From Helichrysum umbraculigerum (Eukaryota > Streptophyta > Magnoliopsida > Asterales > Asteraceae), in the NCBI GenBank assembly GCA_949592205.1, contig CATIUR010000005.1:135491277-135555276 (forward strand): DNA of 64,000 nt, given 5' to 3'. This document shows, piece after piece, positions 47,047 to 58,264 of this stretch; position 1 is the first letter of the stretch; the number at the start of each line of letters is the position of its first letter. Both the position numbers and the translations under genes were made by a program. The notes beneath the pieces are model-generated. The model was given only the letters and a program-made list of their open reading frames with translations. It did no database searches and was not told where the DNA came from.

Positions 47047-48195
47047 GATGAATTTATTTGAGGATAGATGGTACAATGAACTCTTAGAATGCAGCCTTAA
47101 TACAGAAACTAAAAAATTCATGTGAGTAGAGTCACTAATGATGATAAGTCAATGGTTGTTATGTGATTAGGAAAGTTTCTTTTAAAAAACAATATACAAA
47201 AAATTTATATAATTAAGCCAATGTCAGCTATAATTTACTAATCCCATTATTGGACAAATGGATTTAATTTAATCATTCACCACTTAGATCATACTCGTAG
47301 TGTATATTAGCTTTGATGTGCATGTACGACCTACTTAGTTTCTCATTGTGTATGGGAATATATTCTCTGTGAAAATTATTTGTCGCGTTGAAGAGCTGTA
47401 ATATTGTTTTCTATTATCTATTTCACAAAGCTACTCCCTTTTTATTATCGTTTTGGCCCACAAATTACAGCCTTTGCGCTAGCCCCGCGCGCGGGCGCGT
47501 GGGGGGTGGGGGGGGGGGGGGGGGGGGGTGGGGGGGGGGGGGATTATTGGGATGAAGCATGAATGGTAGGTAGTTGTGGCTTATCATAGTGAGTTGGTTA
47601 TGTATATGTCATGCATTTTATTTGAAATAATTTGATTGAGGCACACAAATATTATGCACTAAATCATGTTGAGACAGTGATTAATCGAGATTTGTAGTTT
47701 TCCTGATTTTTACAGAAAAATGCAAGTCTTAAAAATTAAAATGACCTTAAAGTGTTTGAAGCGTAATAACTGTTTCTAGTCTCATTTTTCATCTTCAAAA
47801 TGATTATTTGTGCACTAATGCTTAAACAAAGACTTGTAATTGAAAAGCTTATCTAGAATGTCTAGAAACGAATTGTTTCTGTGGAATGTAGCTTCATATT
47901 AATTATTAGATTCTGCACTCAACGATTTAAATATCTAAGAACTTTAGAAAAGAAATCGAATAAATAGATTAAACAGTTCTGAAACGCATCAAGCTTATGC
48001 GGTCAACTATGGTTATGAGTTCTATTCAAATTGTATCTTATTGATCATGCTACAATCTGCAGTTACACATCTACAAGGCATAATACACTGTTTCCTGTAA
48101 CTAGATATAAGCTATAGATTAATTATAACTCTGTTCTAGCTATCAATTAGCCCGCTTATGAAGCAATAGAGATGAGAACTTTTTTCCCATGTTAT
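47047..48195. other. Intergenic, contains a long G tract, no gene
   Basis: AT-rich except for 47483-47542, where GC-rich CCCCGCGCGCGGGCGCG is followed by the G tract. Confidence 0.5.
47501..47542 (+). repeat. Long G homopolymer tract
   Basis: G6-T-G21-T-G13 directly after GCGCGCGGGCGCGT. Capable of forming G-quadruplexes; length may be inexact because such runs are hard to sequence. Confidence 0.85.
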
Positions 48196-48543
48196 TTACA
48201 CACGTCTTTCAATTATAGCTATAATGTTCTTGATGCACATGGATTCAAATGGAAGCCTAATTGGTCCATCAGTCTGCAACCCATACTCATCCTCAGAAGC
48301 CTTCAAGAGTTCTTGAAATATATCATTATTAAGATAGTCTAATGGCATCAAAAACCGTATCTCATCAGAAGTGTAAACTGCGAAATGGCCCTTATCAATC
48401 CCTTTGATCGTGTTGTTACCTGTTCTTGGAAATGTTATTCTTTTCGGCTTCAGTGCTCCTAAATTCTGCCACTTCCATCCCATTCTCACGAATTTCTTGG
48501 TGCTTATACTTAAGTGACTCTTGCGATAAACTATAATGGACAA
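48196..48543 (-). CDS. SAUR-family auxin-responsive protein
   Basis: An intronless 115-residue frame with the SAUR core: KGHFAVYTSDEIRFLMPLDYL followed by FQELLKASEDEYG and DGPIRLPFES, about residues 50-100. SAUR proteins are small auxin-induced regulators that inhibit PP2C.D phosphatases and so raise plasma-membrane proton-pump activity and cell expansion. The N-terminus is odd. The family usually begins MISTKKLVRMARKWQ; here the matching ISTKKFVRMGWKWQ is preceded by AGT instead of ATG, so the first in-frame ATG lies further upstream and adds about 12 residues (MSIIVYRKSHLS). Met21 (MGWKWQ) is an alternative start. The core has no stops or frameshifts, but start-site damage may mean reduced function. 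Confidence 0.85.
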   Translation of the reverse strand: MSIIVYRKSHLSISTKKFVRMGWKWQNLGALKPKRITFPRTGNNTIKGIDKGHFAVYTSDEIRFLMPLDYLNNDIFQELLKASEDEYGLQTDGPIRLPFESMCIKNIIAIIERRV

Positions 48544-48970
48544 AGGTTCTTCTGTGAGAAGAATAGAGCATTAGTCTCTTTAAGTATCCAATAGCCATTC
48601 GGACAGATGAGTACTCTAAAAAGTATGGAGAGGGGGCAAAAACAAGATGATATGATAGGCATGAATTTAGTGTGGTAAACCAAACACGAATAATGTGATA
48701 TTGAATGATTTGGTAATCTGGTCAAACGGAAAATGGTTCATACAATTTGCAAGGTTGTTTTGCTATGAACTGACTACCTTATATTCAAGTGTATCAAGTA
48801 AGAATAAGATGTAAGAACTACTTTTTTTTTTTTTTTTTTTTTGCAACTCAACCACTTACATGTTTGACATGATTTTGGATGAACAAGTATATGGAGTTAG
48901 TTTTAACCATAGTATTATTAGTACTTAGTTAGTTTAACTCTAGTGGTGAGCATTTTTTTTTTCCACTTGC
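48544..48970. other. Upstream region of SAUR; poly-T tract
   Basis: A T20 run lies at 48823-48842. No canonical auxin-response element pair was recognised. Confidence 0.4.
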
Positions 48971-49029
48971 ATTATTATTATTATTATTATTACTATTACT
49001 ATTACTATTACTATTACTATTACTATTAT
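48971..49029 (-). repeat. (ATT)n(ACTATT)n microsatellite, probable 3' tail of the RT element
   Basis: On the minus strand it reads (AATAGT)n then (AAT)n, beginning about 30 bases after the last codon of the RT element at 49062. Simple-repeat tails are a usual 3' end of non-LTR retrotransposons. Confidence 0.7.
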
Positions 49030-50869
49030 AAAACAACACTTCTATTATAAATTCATGGGTTTTACAAGAAATTAGTGGGAAGCCTAGACACTATCTGGGT
49101 CCCCACTCCTCTAGCTATAGCAAAACCAATCCTACTAAAGATATGAGCAGCAACATGTGCCCCAATGTCTTGAGTCACAGAGAACTTTTGGATCCGCTTC
49201 AGTAAGATCACCGCATCCTTCTCAAGTTCCCCTAAGGAAGAGAACGAGAATGGGAGAAACCCATATCCAATAGCTGAACACTTAGCCTCGTACTTGACAC
49301 GTTTACGTTGTGCAGCGTCAATCACCGCCCGACCAGGCTCAAATCCAACCATACCAGTTTGCGTCAAAGGCGATGACCCTGTCAAATCAACACATACATC
49401 AAGTCCTCGGTCCCACGAGTAGAGCAACATATCAGCCGGACGTAAGGGTTGGTCGTTTTCTCCAGTAAGCCCGATATCAATTTCTTTATGAGCTGAAACC
49501 CCGGACCGAGAACAGATGTCTGCCAGGGTGTCTCGCACCACGTTATGGCGATGTTTAATGCCAATATTACCAGAGCATGAAATAGCATGGTCCCCATAGA
49601 TATATCCCACAAATACCCTAGAACAAGCTGAGCACGGCATCTGAGCTAGAATAATGGGACACCTAGCCGATAGCATAGAACACATCGGTAGGTCCGAGTA
49701 TTCATAGTCTGTCCCAAACCAGAGATCGGAACCACCCTAAGCCAGTCCGAAGCATGGTCCTCCATTTGAGATATCCACAATGCCATTTGTCGAGTTGATA
49801 AGGAAAAGGTGGACTCAACCGTTTGGGTAACCCGTGTGAAATGTATATCTGCCAGTTTCTTCATGAGTTTGGGGGCAGCGATCTCACTTGGATTACTCAG
49901 GAGGTCAATCTCCATTTTCACATTGAAAGCACACAAGGCATCATCGAGAGAAGACCCAGTAGTTACAATACCACAATGTCGGAGCAGCTTAGTCTGCAAG
50001 CTGGGCAGTTTGGAGTCTGGACGCAAGGAATGCATAGTTCGAGACATCACCTACAGAGTAAACACCAAGCCCCCCAAGTGCAAAGAGTAAGGTTGCGAGC
50101 CTCCATTGCCAATCACCAAACCCAGGCCCAGAAGCAGTGACAATACGCTCTAAAGAAGAATGAAGTGCCTCATCAAAGGAACCTTGAGCACGCTTAAAGA
50201 CTCGGGGAGAACATGTGCGCAAATTAAAATATAACTTTGAAATACCTGCACAAGCACGAAGGAGCAGCAACTCACACTGTGGGTCATTAATCTTAGCAAT
50301 AGCATCCATAAGCCCAATGGTTTTATCAACCCTTTTAAAAACAAGTTCACTACTAAAATCAAGGTCCATACTAACAGGTTCACCCAATAATTTAACACCT
50401 TATAAAGGTCTTGCAATATTAGGCGGGAAAACACCCTCGAGCCTGCTTCTGGGGTCATCTCTTGGCCAAAAAACCTCAGTTTTATCAACATTGAGGTATA
50501 ACCTGCAGCGAGGCCCATCTACCATAATAAGGTCTAGAACCTTCCCAACGACCAGAGTATCTCCAATAATAGTACCATCATCCAAATACCAAGCGTGAAA
50601 GGAAAGGCTAAATGAGTCTTTAATCTTACATACCAAAGGATGTATAACCAAGGCAAATAGCAGCTACCCAAGTGGATCACCTTGTTGCACACCTTGATGT
50701 GACCACAAGATATGTTCCCCATAATATAATCTAGCTAGCTTGGAGTAACAAAATTCCACCCAATGTGAAATAGCAGGACAACGAAGGCGAACCTCCTATA
50801 ACATAACATCACGATCCACCAAATTGAAGGCATTTTTGAAATCTACCAACAACATCGAGAGTCCTGTGT
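49030..50869 (-). pseudogene. Non-LTR-type reverse transcriptase, C-terminal two thirds
   Basis: Frames in several phases join into one protein. From the interruption at 50869: SMLLVDFKNAFNLVDR (RT motif A), a TAG, HQGVQQGDPLG, WYLDDGT (RT active site, near 50588), LNVDKTEVFWP, a thumb-like region (FGDWQWRLATLLFALGGLGVYS) and a C-terminal module (49062-49685). That module has a C-x2-C...H-x4-C finger (C18, C21, H33, C37 of that frame), HRHNVVRDTL, and an E68...RPAD85...LDVCVD series followed by a Lys-rich KRVKYEAK helix, the layout of the restriction-like endonuclease of R2-type elements. The frame breaks at least near 49650, 50050 and 50390. It is a dead copy. Host-gene origin is unlikely given the RT motifs. 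Confidence 0.8.
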
Positions 50870-51868
50870 TGTGACACCCGTCAAATTAGGACTAGTTTTT
50901 AGTTCCTAATCATTTAGAAATACATGTAATTAGTGCTATGTATTAGGCTAATTGTATGTATCAATGTATATATTGTTGAATATATATCAGTTCGCGATTA
51001 TATTAAATCGTGCAATTATCAAATCGGCCAAATTTCCGATTCATACATATATGGCGTTGGTGGAAAAACAATATTAAATAATATAGAAATTATTATTTAA
51101 TACAACTCATTATTTATTATATATTATTTTGATAATATAAAAAGTATTTCGTATCGTACAAAAATCAAAACATTCACGACAACATTTATAAATAATGTAT
51201 TATTATTGAAAATAATAATTATTATTTACTTGGATTAAAATAAAACATATTTCGTTTTATATCATTTTACTCAAACGCGACAAAACTAATTAAATCATAT
51301 CCGTCTCTCAAACACAAAACAAAGATATATTTTTATATCTCCTTAAATGTATTTTTATAAAATACTTCGAATAAAAGTATAAACGATATCATTTTTAGAA
51401 ATTTATCAATTTAAAACATTATACTACTTTTCGATCGGGTACAAAAACACGGGTGTTTTGTACTGCTAAAAGGCGCCAACCAACTCCAATAACTGGAGTT
51501 GGTCAGCAAAATCAAACGCACCCTCTTTTCTCCATCTCATTTCTTCATCCTCTCCTTCTCTATCTCTCGGTCTCTCTATCGGTTTCAAAAACCAAACAAC
51601 AACAACAACAACAACAACAAATCACAACAATAAATCATCATCATCTTCATCATCACCACGGATTCACCATCATCATCATCATCCATTCATCAATCTTCAA
51701 TTTCGTTCATAAATCATTGTAAGGAAACACTAACTTTTCTTTAAAGTTTTCATGTTTAAATAACATATATTATCATGTATTAGTAATAGAAATGATGATT
51801 GCTAGTTAAAATACGGATTAGATTTGGTTTGGGTATGATTTTGAAACGACAGACTTGAATCGGACCTC

Positions 51869-52130
51869 GGAATACGGCGTATTCAAGGGAATACGGCGTA
51901 TTCCCGCCCAGAAAACATGATCCACGTGGTGCGTTCTTTTGTACGCTGCGCGTCCTTCAAATTTACTTGAATACGGTCGGATTCATGGGAATCCGGCGTA
52001 TTCCCTCTGTTTGTCTTGAATACGAACGTATTGTCGAGAATACGGCGTATTCCCTCTGTTTGTCATGAATACGAACGTATTTAGGAATACGGCGTATTCC
52101 CCACAACTGTCACCAAGCCGGCGGATTCCC
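51869..52130. repeat. Palindrome array in LTR (GAATACGGCGTATTC)
   Basis: Nine units, including exact GAATACGGCGTATTC and variants GAATACGAACGTATT, GAATCCGGCGTATTC and AAGCCGGCGGATTC. Same array at 55621-55882. Confidence 0.9.
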
Positions 52131-52665
52131 CGTTCATATTTCTTGATCTTACGGATCAACAAACTGACCCGGAAAATCCTAGTTAAAACAGAGCAAATTA
52201 ATTTTTAGAATTTCGGAGATAAGTTAAAACAGGGTAGCTTCTCGATGAAAAATTTACTGTAACGGATTTAGCTCAAATTCGCAAGGTCACTAGGAAACGA
52301 CCCAATAATCAAAGCTAAGTACCTTAGCCTAGTCAGTTTTAGGCCATTCGGGGTCATCTAGGGGTCGAAAATGGCATATTTTAGTTTTCGGACCCCCGTT
52401 TTCCAAAAACTTAAAACTAAATGTTTTCACTAAGTGTCGGACATCGCGTCATATTTCATACTTATACGATACAACATTTAAACATTTCAAATATACCTTA
52501 TAAGTATATCATTTCAATAATACGTTGAAACTATTATTACAAACCATCACCAACGACCCGTATACATTTTCAAAACTCAAACATAATCAAAAACCAAAGT
52601 ATTTGGGCATAACTAGTTGAGGGAACAACTAGCATAGATGGTCCGTAGTGTCATCAAATCAAATA

Positions 52666-52806
52666 AACCTTGCGCGTTCAATACGCCCGGCAGGTTTCAA
52701 CAATCTAATCAATTAAACCTTGCGCGTTAAATACGCCCGGTAGGTTTCAATAATCTAATCATTTATCAAAACCTTGCGCGTCTAAGACGCCCTGCAGGTT
52801 TCAGTC
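52666..52806. repeat. Triple hairpin repeat AAACCTTGCGCGTT...GGTTT
   Basis: Three units of about 48 bases, each AAACCTTGCGCGTT, AATACGCCCGGCAGGTTTCA. Within a unit AAACCT pairs with AGGTTT and GCGT with ACGC. Repeated at 56417-56557 in the other LTR. Confidence 0.85.
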
Positions 52807-53670
52807 GATTGAACGACATCATTTTATTGTGAATCATCAATTGTGCTATTAGCATCTCATTAGGCTCAGGTGAGTCTCATAGCCCCTTTTTAAATGCTTT
52901 TACCTAGGGGTGTGATTTCATTGCTCTGTTTTGTTTTACAATATGAACGCAAGTATCATCAACTCAAATACTACATGAGTTATTTTCACTAATCATTTTA
53001 AAGCCCTCCATCAGCATAGTTTGGTAATACTTAGTAGCGTGAATATTAGTATATGATATCATATAGGTTTGACCAGCCTCATCCGGGTTAGCACGCACTA
53101 ACTGGTAAAACGGATGTATTAATATTTGGGAAGACGAGTGTTGATTAGGCACTCGTAGGAGGCAACTCGTTCAGGATACCTTAAATGTGGACCTGACATC
53201 TCGTGTTAAGCTCAGACTATGTGCTCATGGCTGTATGACTTTTATTTTGCTTAATTGCATTTTAAATTCAAATATCATTAAATCTTGCGGTTCATACAAA
53301 TATGTGTTGACATACAAACCTGTGAGCTCACCAGCGTTTCGCTGACCCATTTTAGCATGAATCTCAGGTACTCAGCAGTAGGTTGGACTGCCCATCAGGA
53401 TACTGTAGCTCGAATCGCATGCAAATAATACCATCAAGAGATTTAACTGCATTTCTATATTTTGTATAAATTAGATATGTATTAAAATCCCTCAAGTAAA
53501 TTATGCGAACTCACATTTTGAAAACAATTATGTGATTTTTTATTACATCTATGTATTTTATCAAACGACGCATGTAGTGGTCGTTCATTATGTAATCTTA
53601 TGTGTTTTGTTATTGATTAGTCGCGCCCCGAATCGACCCGCTTCCGCATCATAATTTGGGGGTGCGACAG

Positions 53671-53682
53671 ATTGGTATCAGA
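53671..53682 (+). other. Primer binding site
   Basis: TTGGTATCAGAGACTAAGG begins about one base after the LTR; TGGTATCAGAG matches the initiator tRNA-Met primer except at its last base. Confidence 0.8.
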
Positions 53683-53689
53683 GACTAAG

Positions 53690-54449
53690 GTTATAGTGAA
53701 CTAGGTTGCATTTAGTGGGCCTAGACTATGACCGTTAGGCAGTATTCCTTATTAGGTATAACTGGTTCAGTGATCACGCCATACGAGTTTAATTTAACAT
53801 AGCGTAGCTAACTATGTACAATTAAACGAAGATGATGCGAAATCTGAAAGGGGTTATGTTGAACAGGAATGCATTAGTTGACTCTGACCACGAGAGAAAC
53901 CGTGACTAATACTTGATTGGTGTTAGACACACATTAGGCTATTATGTGATATAGGTGTATATACATACATAGACCTCCTTTACGTGTTACTTATTAGGCT
54001 GTTATATATTGAGGAGATATGAATAGGCCTTCCTGCGTATTATTTTCATAGCTATTATATATCTCAAATATATATAGATCTCATACAATAATACACTCGT
54101 TAACACTCACTATCAAACACGACGAGTATAATTACTACCGTCTAATCATTTATACGCACATCACATCTTACAACACGCTTCGCTATACCGTTATACGCTC
54201 TCGAGGAGGATATGAATTCGTATTCCTTCCATCATCTTTATTCTTTGGAATCTCAAGTGAAACCTATAGTTAGAAGGACTTATAGGTCTCCATAAGTAAA
54301 ACCTTACCTCACCCGCTCGTAAACTCACATCTTGTGATCAAACCCGTTGTCTGTCAAATGTGATTATCACTGTTGCTGTGTATATTACCCCATAAATATA
54401 TGTGTACATAGGTGATATATCATGATTTGGTACAGACAACTAATCCGGT
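53690..54449 (+). other. Residual leader, no gene
   Basis: Non-coding remains between primer site and the pol tail; gag and most of pol are absent. Confidence 0.6.
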
Positions 54450-54605
54450 GAGGTCAAACAGCTTAAGCAAAGTCGTATTCCCATAGTCAAGGTTCGGTGG
54501 AATTCGCGGCGTGGTCCGGAATTCACCTGGGAACGAGAAGACCAGATGCGACTCAAGTACCCACATCTATTTTTAGACTCCACTCACGCACCAGCTCATA
54601 GCTGA
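54450..54605 (+). pseudogene. Surviving C-terminal tail of gypsy pol (chromodomain-like)
   Basis: GAGGTCAAACAGCTTAAGC to TGA encodes 51 residues: EVKQLKQSRIPIVKVRWN then EFTWEREDQMRLKYP. It matches almost residue for residue the end of the long pol at 60842-63712, where this segment follows integrase. The rest of the gene is deleted. Confidence 0.88.
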
Positions 54606-54622
54606 ATTTCGGGACGAAATTC

Positions 54623-54639
54623 TCTTAACAAGGGGAGAT
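54623..54639 (+). other. Polypurine tract
   Basis: CTTAACAAGGGGAGAT lies directly before the second LTR. Confidence 0.85.
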
Positions 54640-57138
54640 TGTGACACCCGTCAAATTAGGACTAGTTTTTAGTTCCTAATCATTTAGAAATACATGTAAT
54701 TAGTGCTATGTATTAGGCTAATTGTATGTATCAATGTATATATTGTTGAATATATATCAGTTCGCGATTATATTAAATCGTGCAATTATCAAATCGGCCA
54801 AATTTCCGATTCATACATATATGGCGTTGGTGGAAAAACAATATTAAATAATATAGAAATTATTATTTAATACAACTCATTATTTATTATATATTATTTT
54901 GATAATATAAAAAGTATTTCGTATCGTACAAAAATCAAAACATTCGCGACAACATTTATAAATAATGTATTATTATTGAAAATAATTATTATTATTTACT
55001 TGGATTAAAATAAAACATATTTCATTTTATATCATTTTACTCAAACACGACAAAACTAATTAAATCATATCCGTCTCTCAAACATAAAACAAAGATATAT
55101 TTTTATATCTCCTTAAATGTATTTTTATAAAATACTTCGAATAAAAGTATAAACGATATCATTTTTAGAAATTTATCAATTTAAAACATTATACTACTTT
55201 TCGATCGGGTACAAAAACACGGGTGTTTTGTACTGCTAAAAGGTGCCAACCAACTCCAATAAGTGGAGTTGGTCAGCTAAATCAAACGCACCCTCTTTTC
55301 TCCATCTCATTTCTTCATCCTCTCCTTCTCTATCTCTCGGTTTCAAAAACCAAACAACAACAACAACAACAACAAATCACAACAATAAATCATCATCATC
55401 TTCATCATCACCACGGATTCACCATCATCATCATCCGTTCATCAATCTTCATTTTCGTTCATAAATCATTGTAAGGAAACACTAACTTTTCTTTAAAGTT
55501 TTCATGTTTAAATAACATATATTATCATGTATTAGTAATAGAAATGATGATTGCTAGTTAAAATACAGATTAGATTTGGTTTGGGTATGATTTTGAAACG
55601 ACAGACTAGAATCGGACCTCGGAATACGGCGTATTCAAGGGAATACGGCGAATTCCCGCCCAGAAAACATGATCCACGCGGTGCGTTCTTTTGTACGCGG
55701 CACGTCCTTCAAATTTACTTGAATACGGTCGGATTCATGGGAATCTGGCGTATTCCCTCTGTTTGTCTTGAATACGAACGTATTGCCGAGAATACGGCGT
55801 ATTCCCTCTGTTTGTCATGAATACGAACGTATTTAGGAATACGGCGTATTCCCCACAACTGTCACCAAGCCGGCGGATTCCCCTTTCTTATTTCATGATC
55901 TTACGGATCAACAAACTGACCCGGAAAATCCTAGTTAAAACATAGCAAATTAATTTTTAGAATTTCGGAGATAAGTTAAAACATGGTAGCTTCTCGATGA
56001 AAAATTTACTGTAAAAGATTTAGCTCAAATTCGCAAGGTCACTCGGAAACGACCCAATAATCAAAGCTAAGTACCTTAGCCTAGTCAGTTTTAGGCCATT
56101 CGGGGTCATCTAGGGGTCAAAAATGGCATATTTTAGTTTTCGGACCCCCGTTTTCCAAAAACTTAAAACTAAATGTTTTCACTAAGTGTCGGACATCGCG
56201 TCATATTTCATACTTATACGATACAACATTTAAACATTTCAAATATACCTTATAAGTATATCATTTCAATAATACGTTGAAACTATTATTACAAACCATC
56301 ACCAACTACCCGTATGCATTTTCAAAACTCAAACATAATCAAAAACCAAAGTATTTGGGTATAACTAGTTGAGGGAACAACTAGCATAGATGGTCCGTAG
56401 TGTCATCAAATCAAATAAACCTTGCGCATTCAATACGCCCGGCAGGTTTCAACAATCTAATCAATTAAACCTTGCGAGTTAAATACACCCGGCAGGTTTC
56501 AATAATCTAATCATTTATCAAAACCTTGCGCGTCTAAGACGCCCTGTAGGTTTCAGTCGATTGAACGACATCATTTTATTGTGAATCATCAATTGTGCTA
56601 TTAGCATCTCATTAGGCTCAGGTGAGTCTCATAGCCCCTTTTTAAATACTTTTACCTAGGGGTGTGATTTCATTGCTCTTTTTTGTTTTACAATATGAAC
56701 GCCAGTGTCATCAAATCAAATACTACATGAGTTATTTTCACTAATCATTAAATCTTGCGGTTCATACAAATATGTGTTGACATACAAACCTGTGAGCTCA
56801 CCAGCGTTTCGCTGACCCATTTTAGCATGAATCACAGGTACTCAGCAGTAGGTTGGACTGCCCATCAGGATACTGTAGCTCGAGTCGCATGCAAATAATA
56901 CCATCAAGAGATTTAACTGCATTTCTATATTTTGTATAAATTAGATATGTATTAAAATCTCTCTAGTAAATTATGCGAACTCACATTTTGAAAACAATTA
57001 TGTAATTTCTATTACATCTATGTATTTTATCAAACGACGCATGTAGTGGTCGTTCATTATGTAATCTTATGTGTTTTGTTATTGATTAGTCGCGCCCCGA
57101 ATCGACCCGCTTCCGCATCATAATTTGGGGGTGCGACA
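54640..57138 (+). repeat. 3' LTR of deleted gypsy element
   Basis: 2499 bp; the segment 52998-53279 of the other LTR is missing, the deletion ends lying at two ATCATT words. Palindrome array at 55621-55882. Confidence 0.9.
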
Positions 57139-58264
57139 GATGTCGTCTCCACTGTCCTCAATCATCCGATTCACAGCATGAAGGATAGCCTATCCCCCTC
57201 CAGAAACCCTAACACCAAACTGGAGTTCATTTAAATATCCATCTAAAGATTAGCCAATCATAGTAGCACAAAGCTTGGAAACTAAACACCTCCAAACAGT
57301 CCCCACAGCTATAGGACGGATACCACCCCCGGCTTGACCAGTGGTGTGAGAGGAGCACTAGCAATATACTCACCCAACCCTCTAGGGCATTTTCCAGCGA
57401 GGAAAAGATTCACCACTTGGGTGATAGAAAGGACTAACTCATCAGAAATAGCCACAACAGCACCGCTTAAACAATCCAGAAGGTGTTGGGCACGCAAACC
57501 ATCCCGACCACAAGACGTACCACGAGGGAAACTCTTAATCATATCAAGAACCATGGTAGGAGAAGCAATGAGATGATGATTATCAATAGGCATACCCGAC
57601 AGTGAGGGAGCGTTTTTGAAAGGGTGCTTAGCCTTTAAGTCCTCACGAGTGTCATCATTATAAGGAGCAACACCAGAAGAAGAAAGAACCCTGACAGCCG
57701 CCGTATAATGGCCATCACAAATCTTCCTCCTACACTGCTTGACATTACACTCATCCAATTCCAAGTTTTCCTTAACAATATTAGACCATGATGGTGAGGA
57801 TTCGGCCAAAGCCTCGCTCACAAGCTGCGAACAACCACTCGGAGTGACCCAAGATCGAATGGCACTAGCGATATATTCTTCCTGTCGTTGACGCTTAGTA
57901 GCAGACCTACATTCTAAATTACTCCTCGGGCAAAAGGTTTTTAGGAGACAGAGAGGCAAGACTAACAAACCAACCCAACAAGAAATATCATCAGGCGTGC
58001 AAATCACCTTATCAAGGGCTCCTTTCAATGCCCAATAGAACCCCAAGCGACACTTTGGAGGGATGGATTTGACAATACGCAACCCCTTAGAAAGCAAAGT
58101 GTTAAGGAGGGTCAAATCAAGACCACCATGCATGTCCAAACCCGAATCTTCAACATGGTTAAGTTGAACAGAAGAATGAACTTTTGGTTTGGTGAGATCA
58201 AACAACACAAACCTAACAACACCATCACCACAATCAGGTGGTGATACAAAATCAGAACCCTTAC
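57139..58264 (-). pseudogene. Non-LTR-type reverse transcriptase, N-terminal third
   Basis: Upstream part of the RT element, continuing into 49030-50869 once the gypsy insertion is removed. A frame from beyond 58208 to 57309 carries LDKVICTPDDISCW, a CRSATKRQRQEEYI region, and RT motifs FPRGTSCGRDGLRAQHLL and SAPLTPLVKP. Loss of one G near 57330 breaks the frame; the next phase reads GGGIRPIAVGTVWR and then GEAILHAVNRMIEDSGDDI-like sequence up to the insertion. The 5' end is cut at 58264/58265 by a gypsy LTR. Confidence 0.8.

Larger units (their letters stand above)
50870..53669 (+). repeat. 5' LTR of deleted gypsy element
   Basis: 2800 bp. A CT-rich tract at 51535-51590 followed by CAA and CAT microsatellites (51594-51690) suggests the transcription start; the palindrome array follows at 51869-52130 and three hairpin repeats at 52666-52806. 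Confidence 0.9.
50870..57138 (+). mobile_element. Gypsy element with most of its interior deleted
   Basis: Direct LTRs lie at 50870-53669 and 54640-57138 (TGTGACACCCG...GGTGCGACA) with only 970 bases between them. A primer site follows the first LTR, a purine tract precedes the second, and the last 52 codons of pol survive. Flanks TGTGT and GATGT look like a worn 5-bp duplication, because removing the element with one copy restores the reverse transcriptase frame on the other strand (D-D-I-G-L-S). The second LTR lacks about 280 bases present in the first. Confidence 0.9.

Noticed and set aside
49809..50598. Plus-strand frames of 90-130 codons
   Set aside because: Antisense of the reverse transcriptase relic.
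51453..51722. His- and Gln-rich frame (also 55223-55474)
   Set aside because: Produced by CAA/CAT microsatellites in the LTR leader; present in both LTR copies, no domain.
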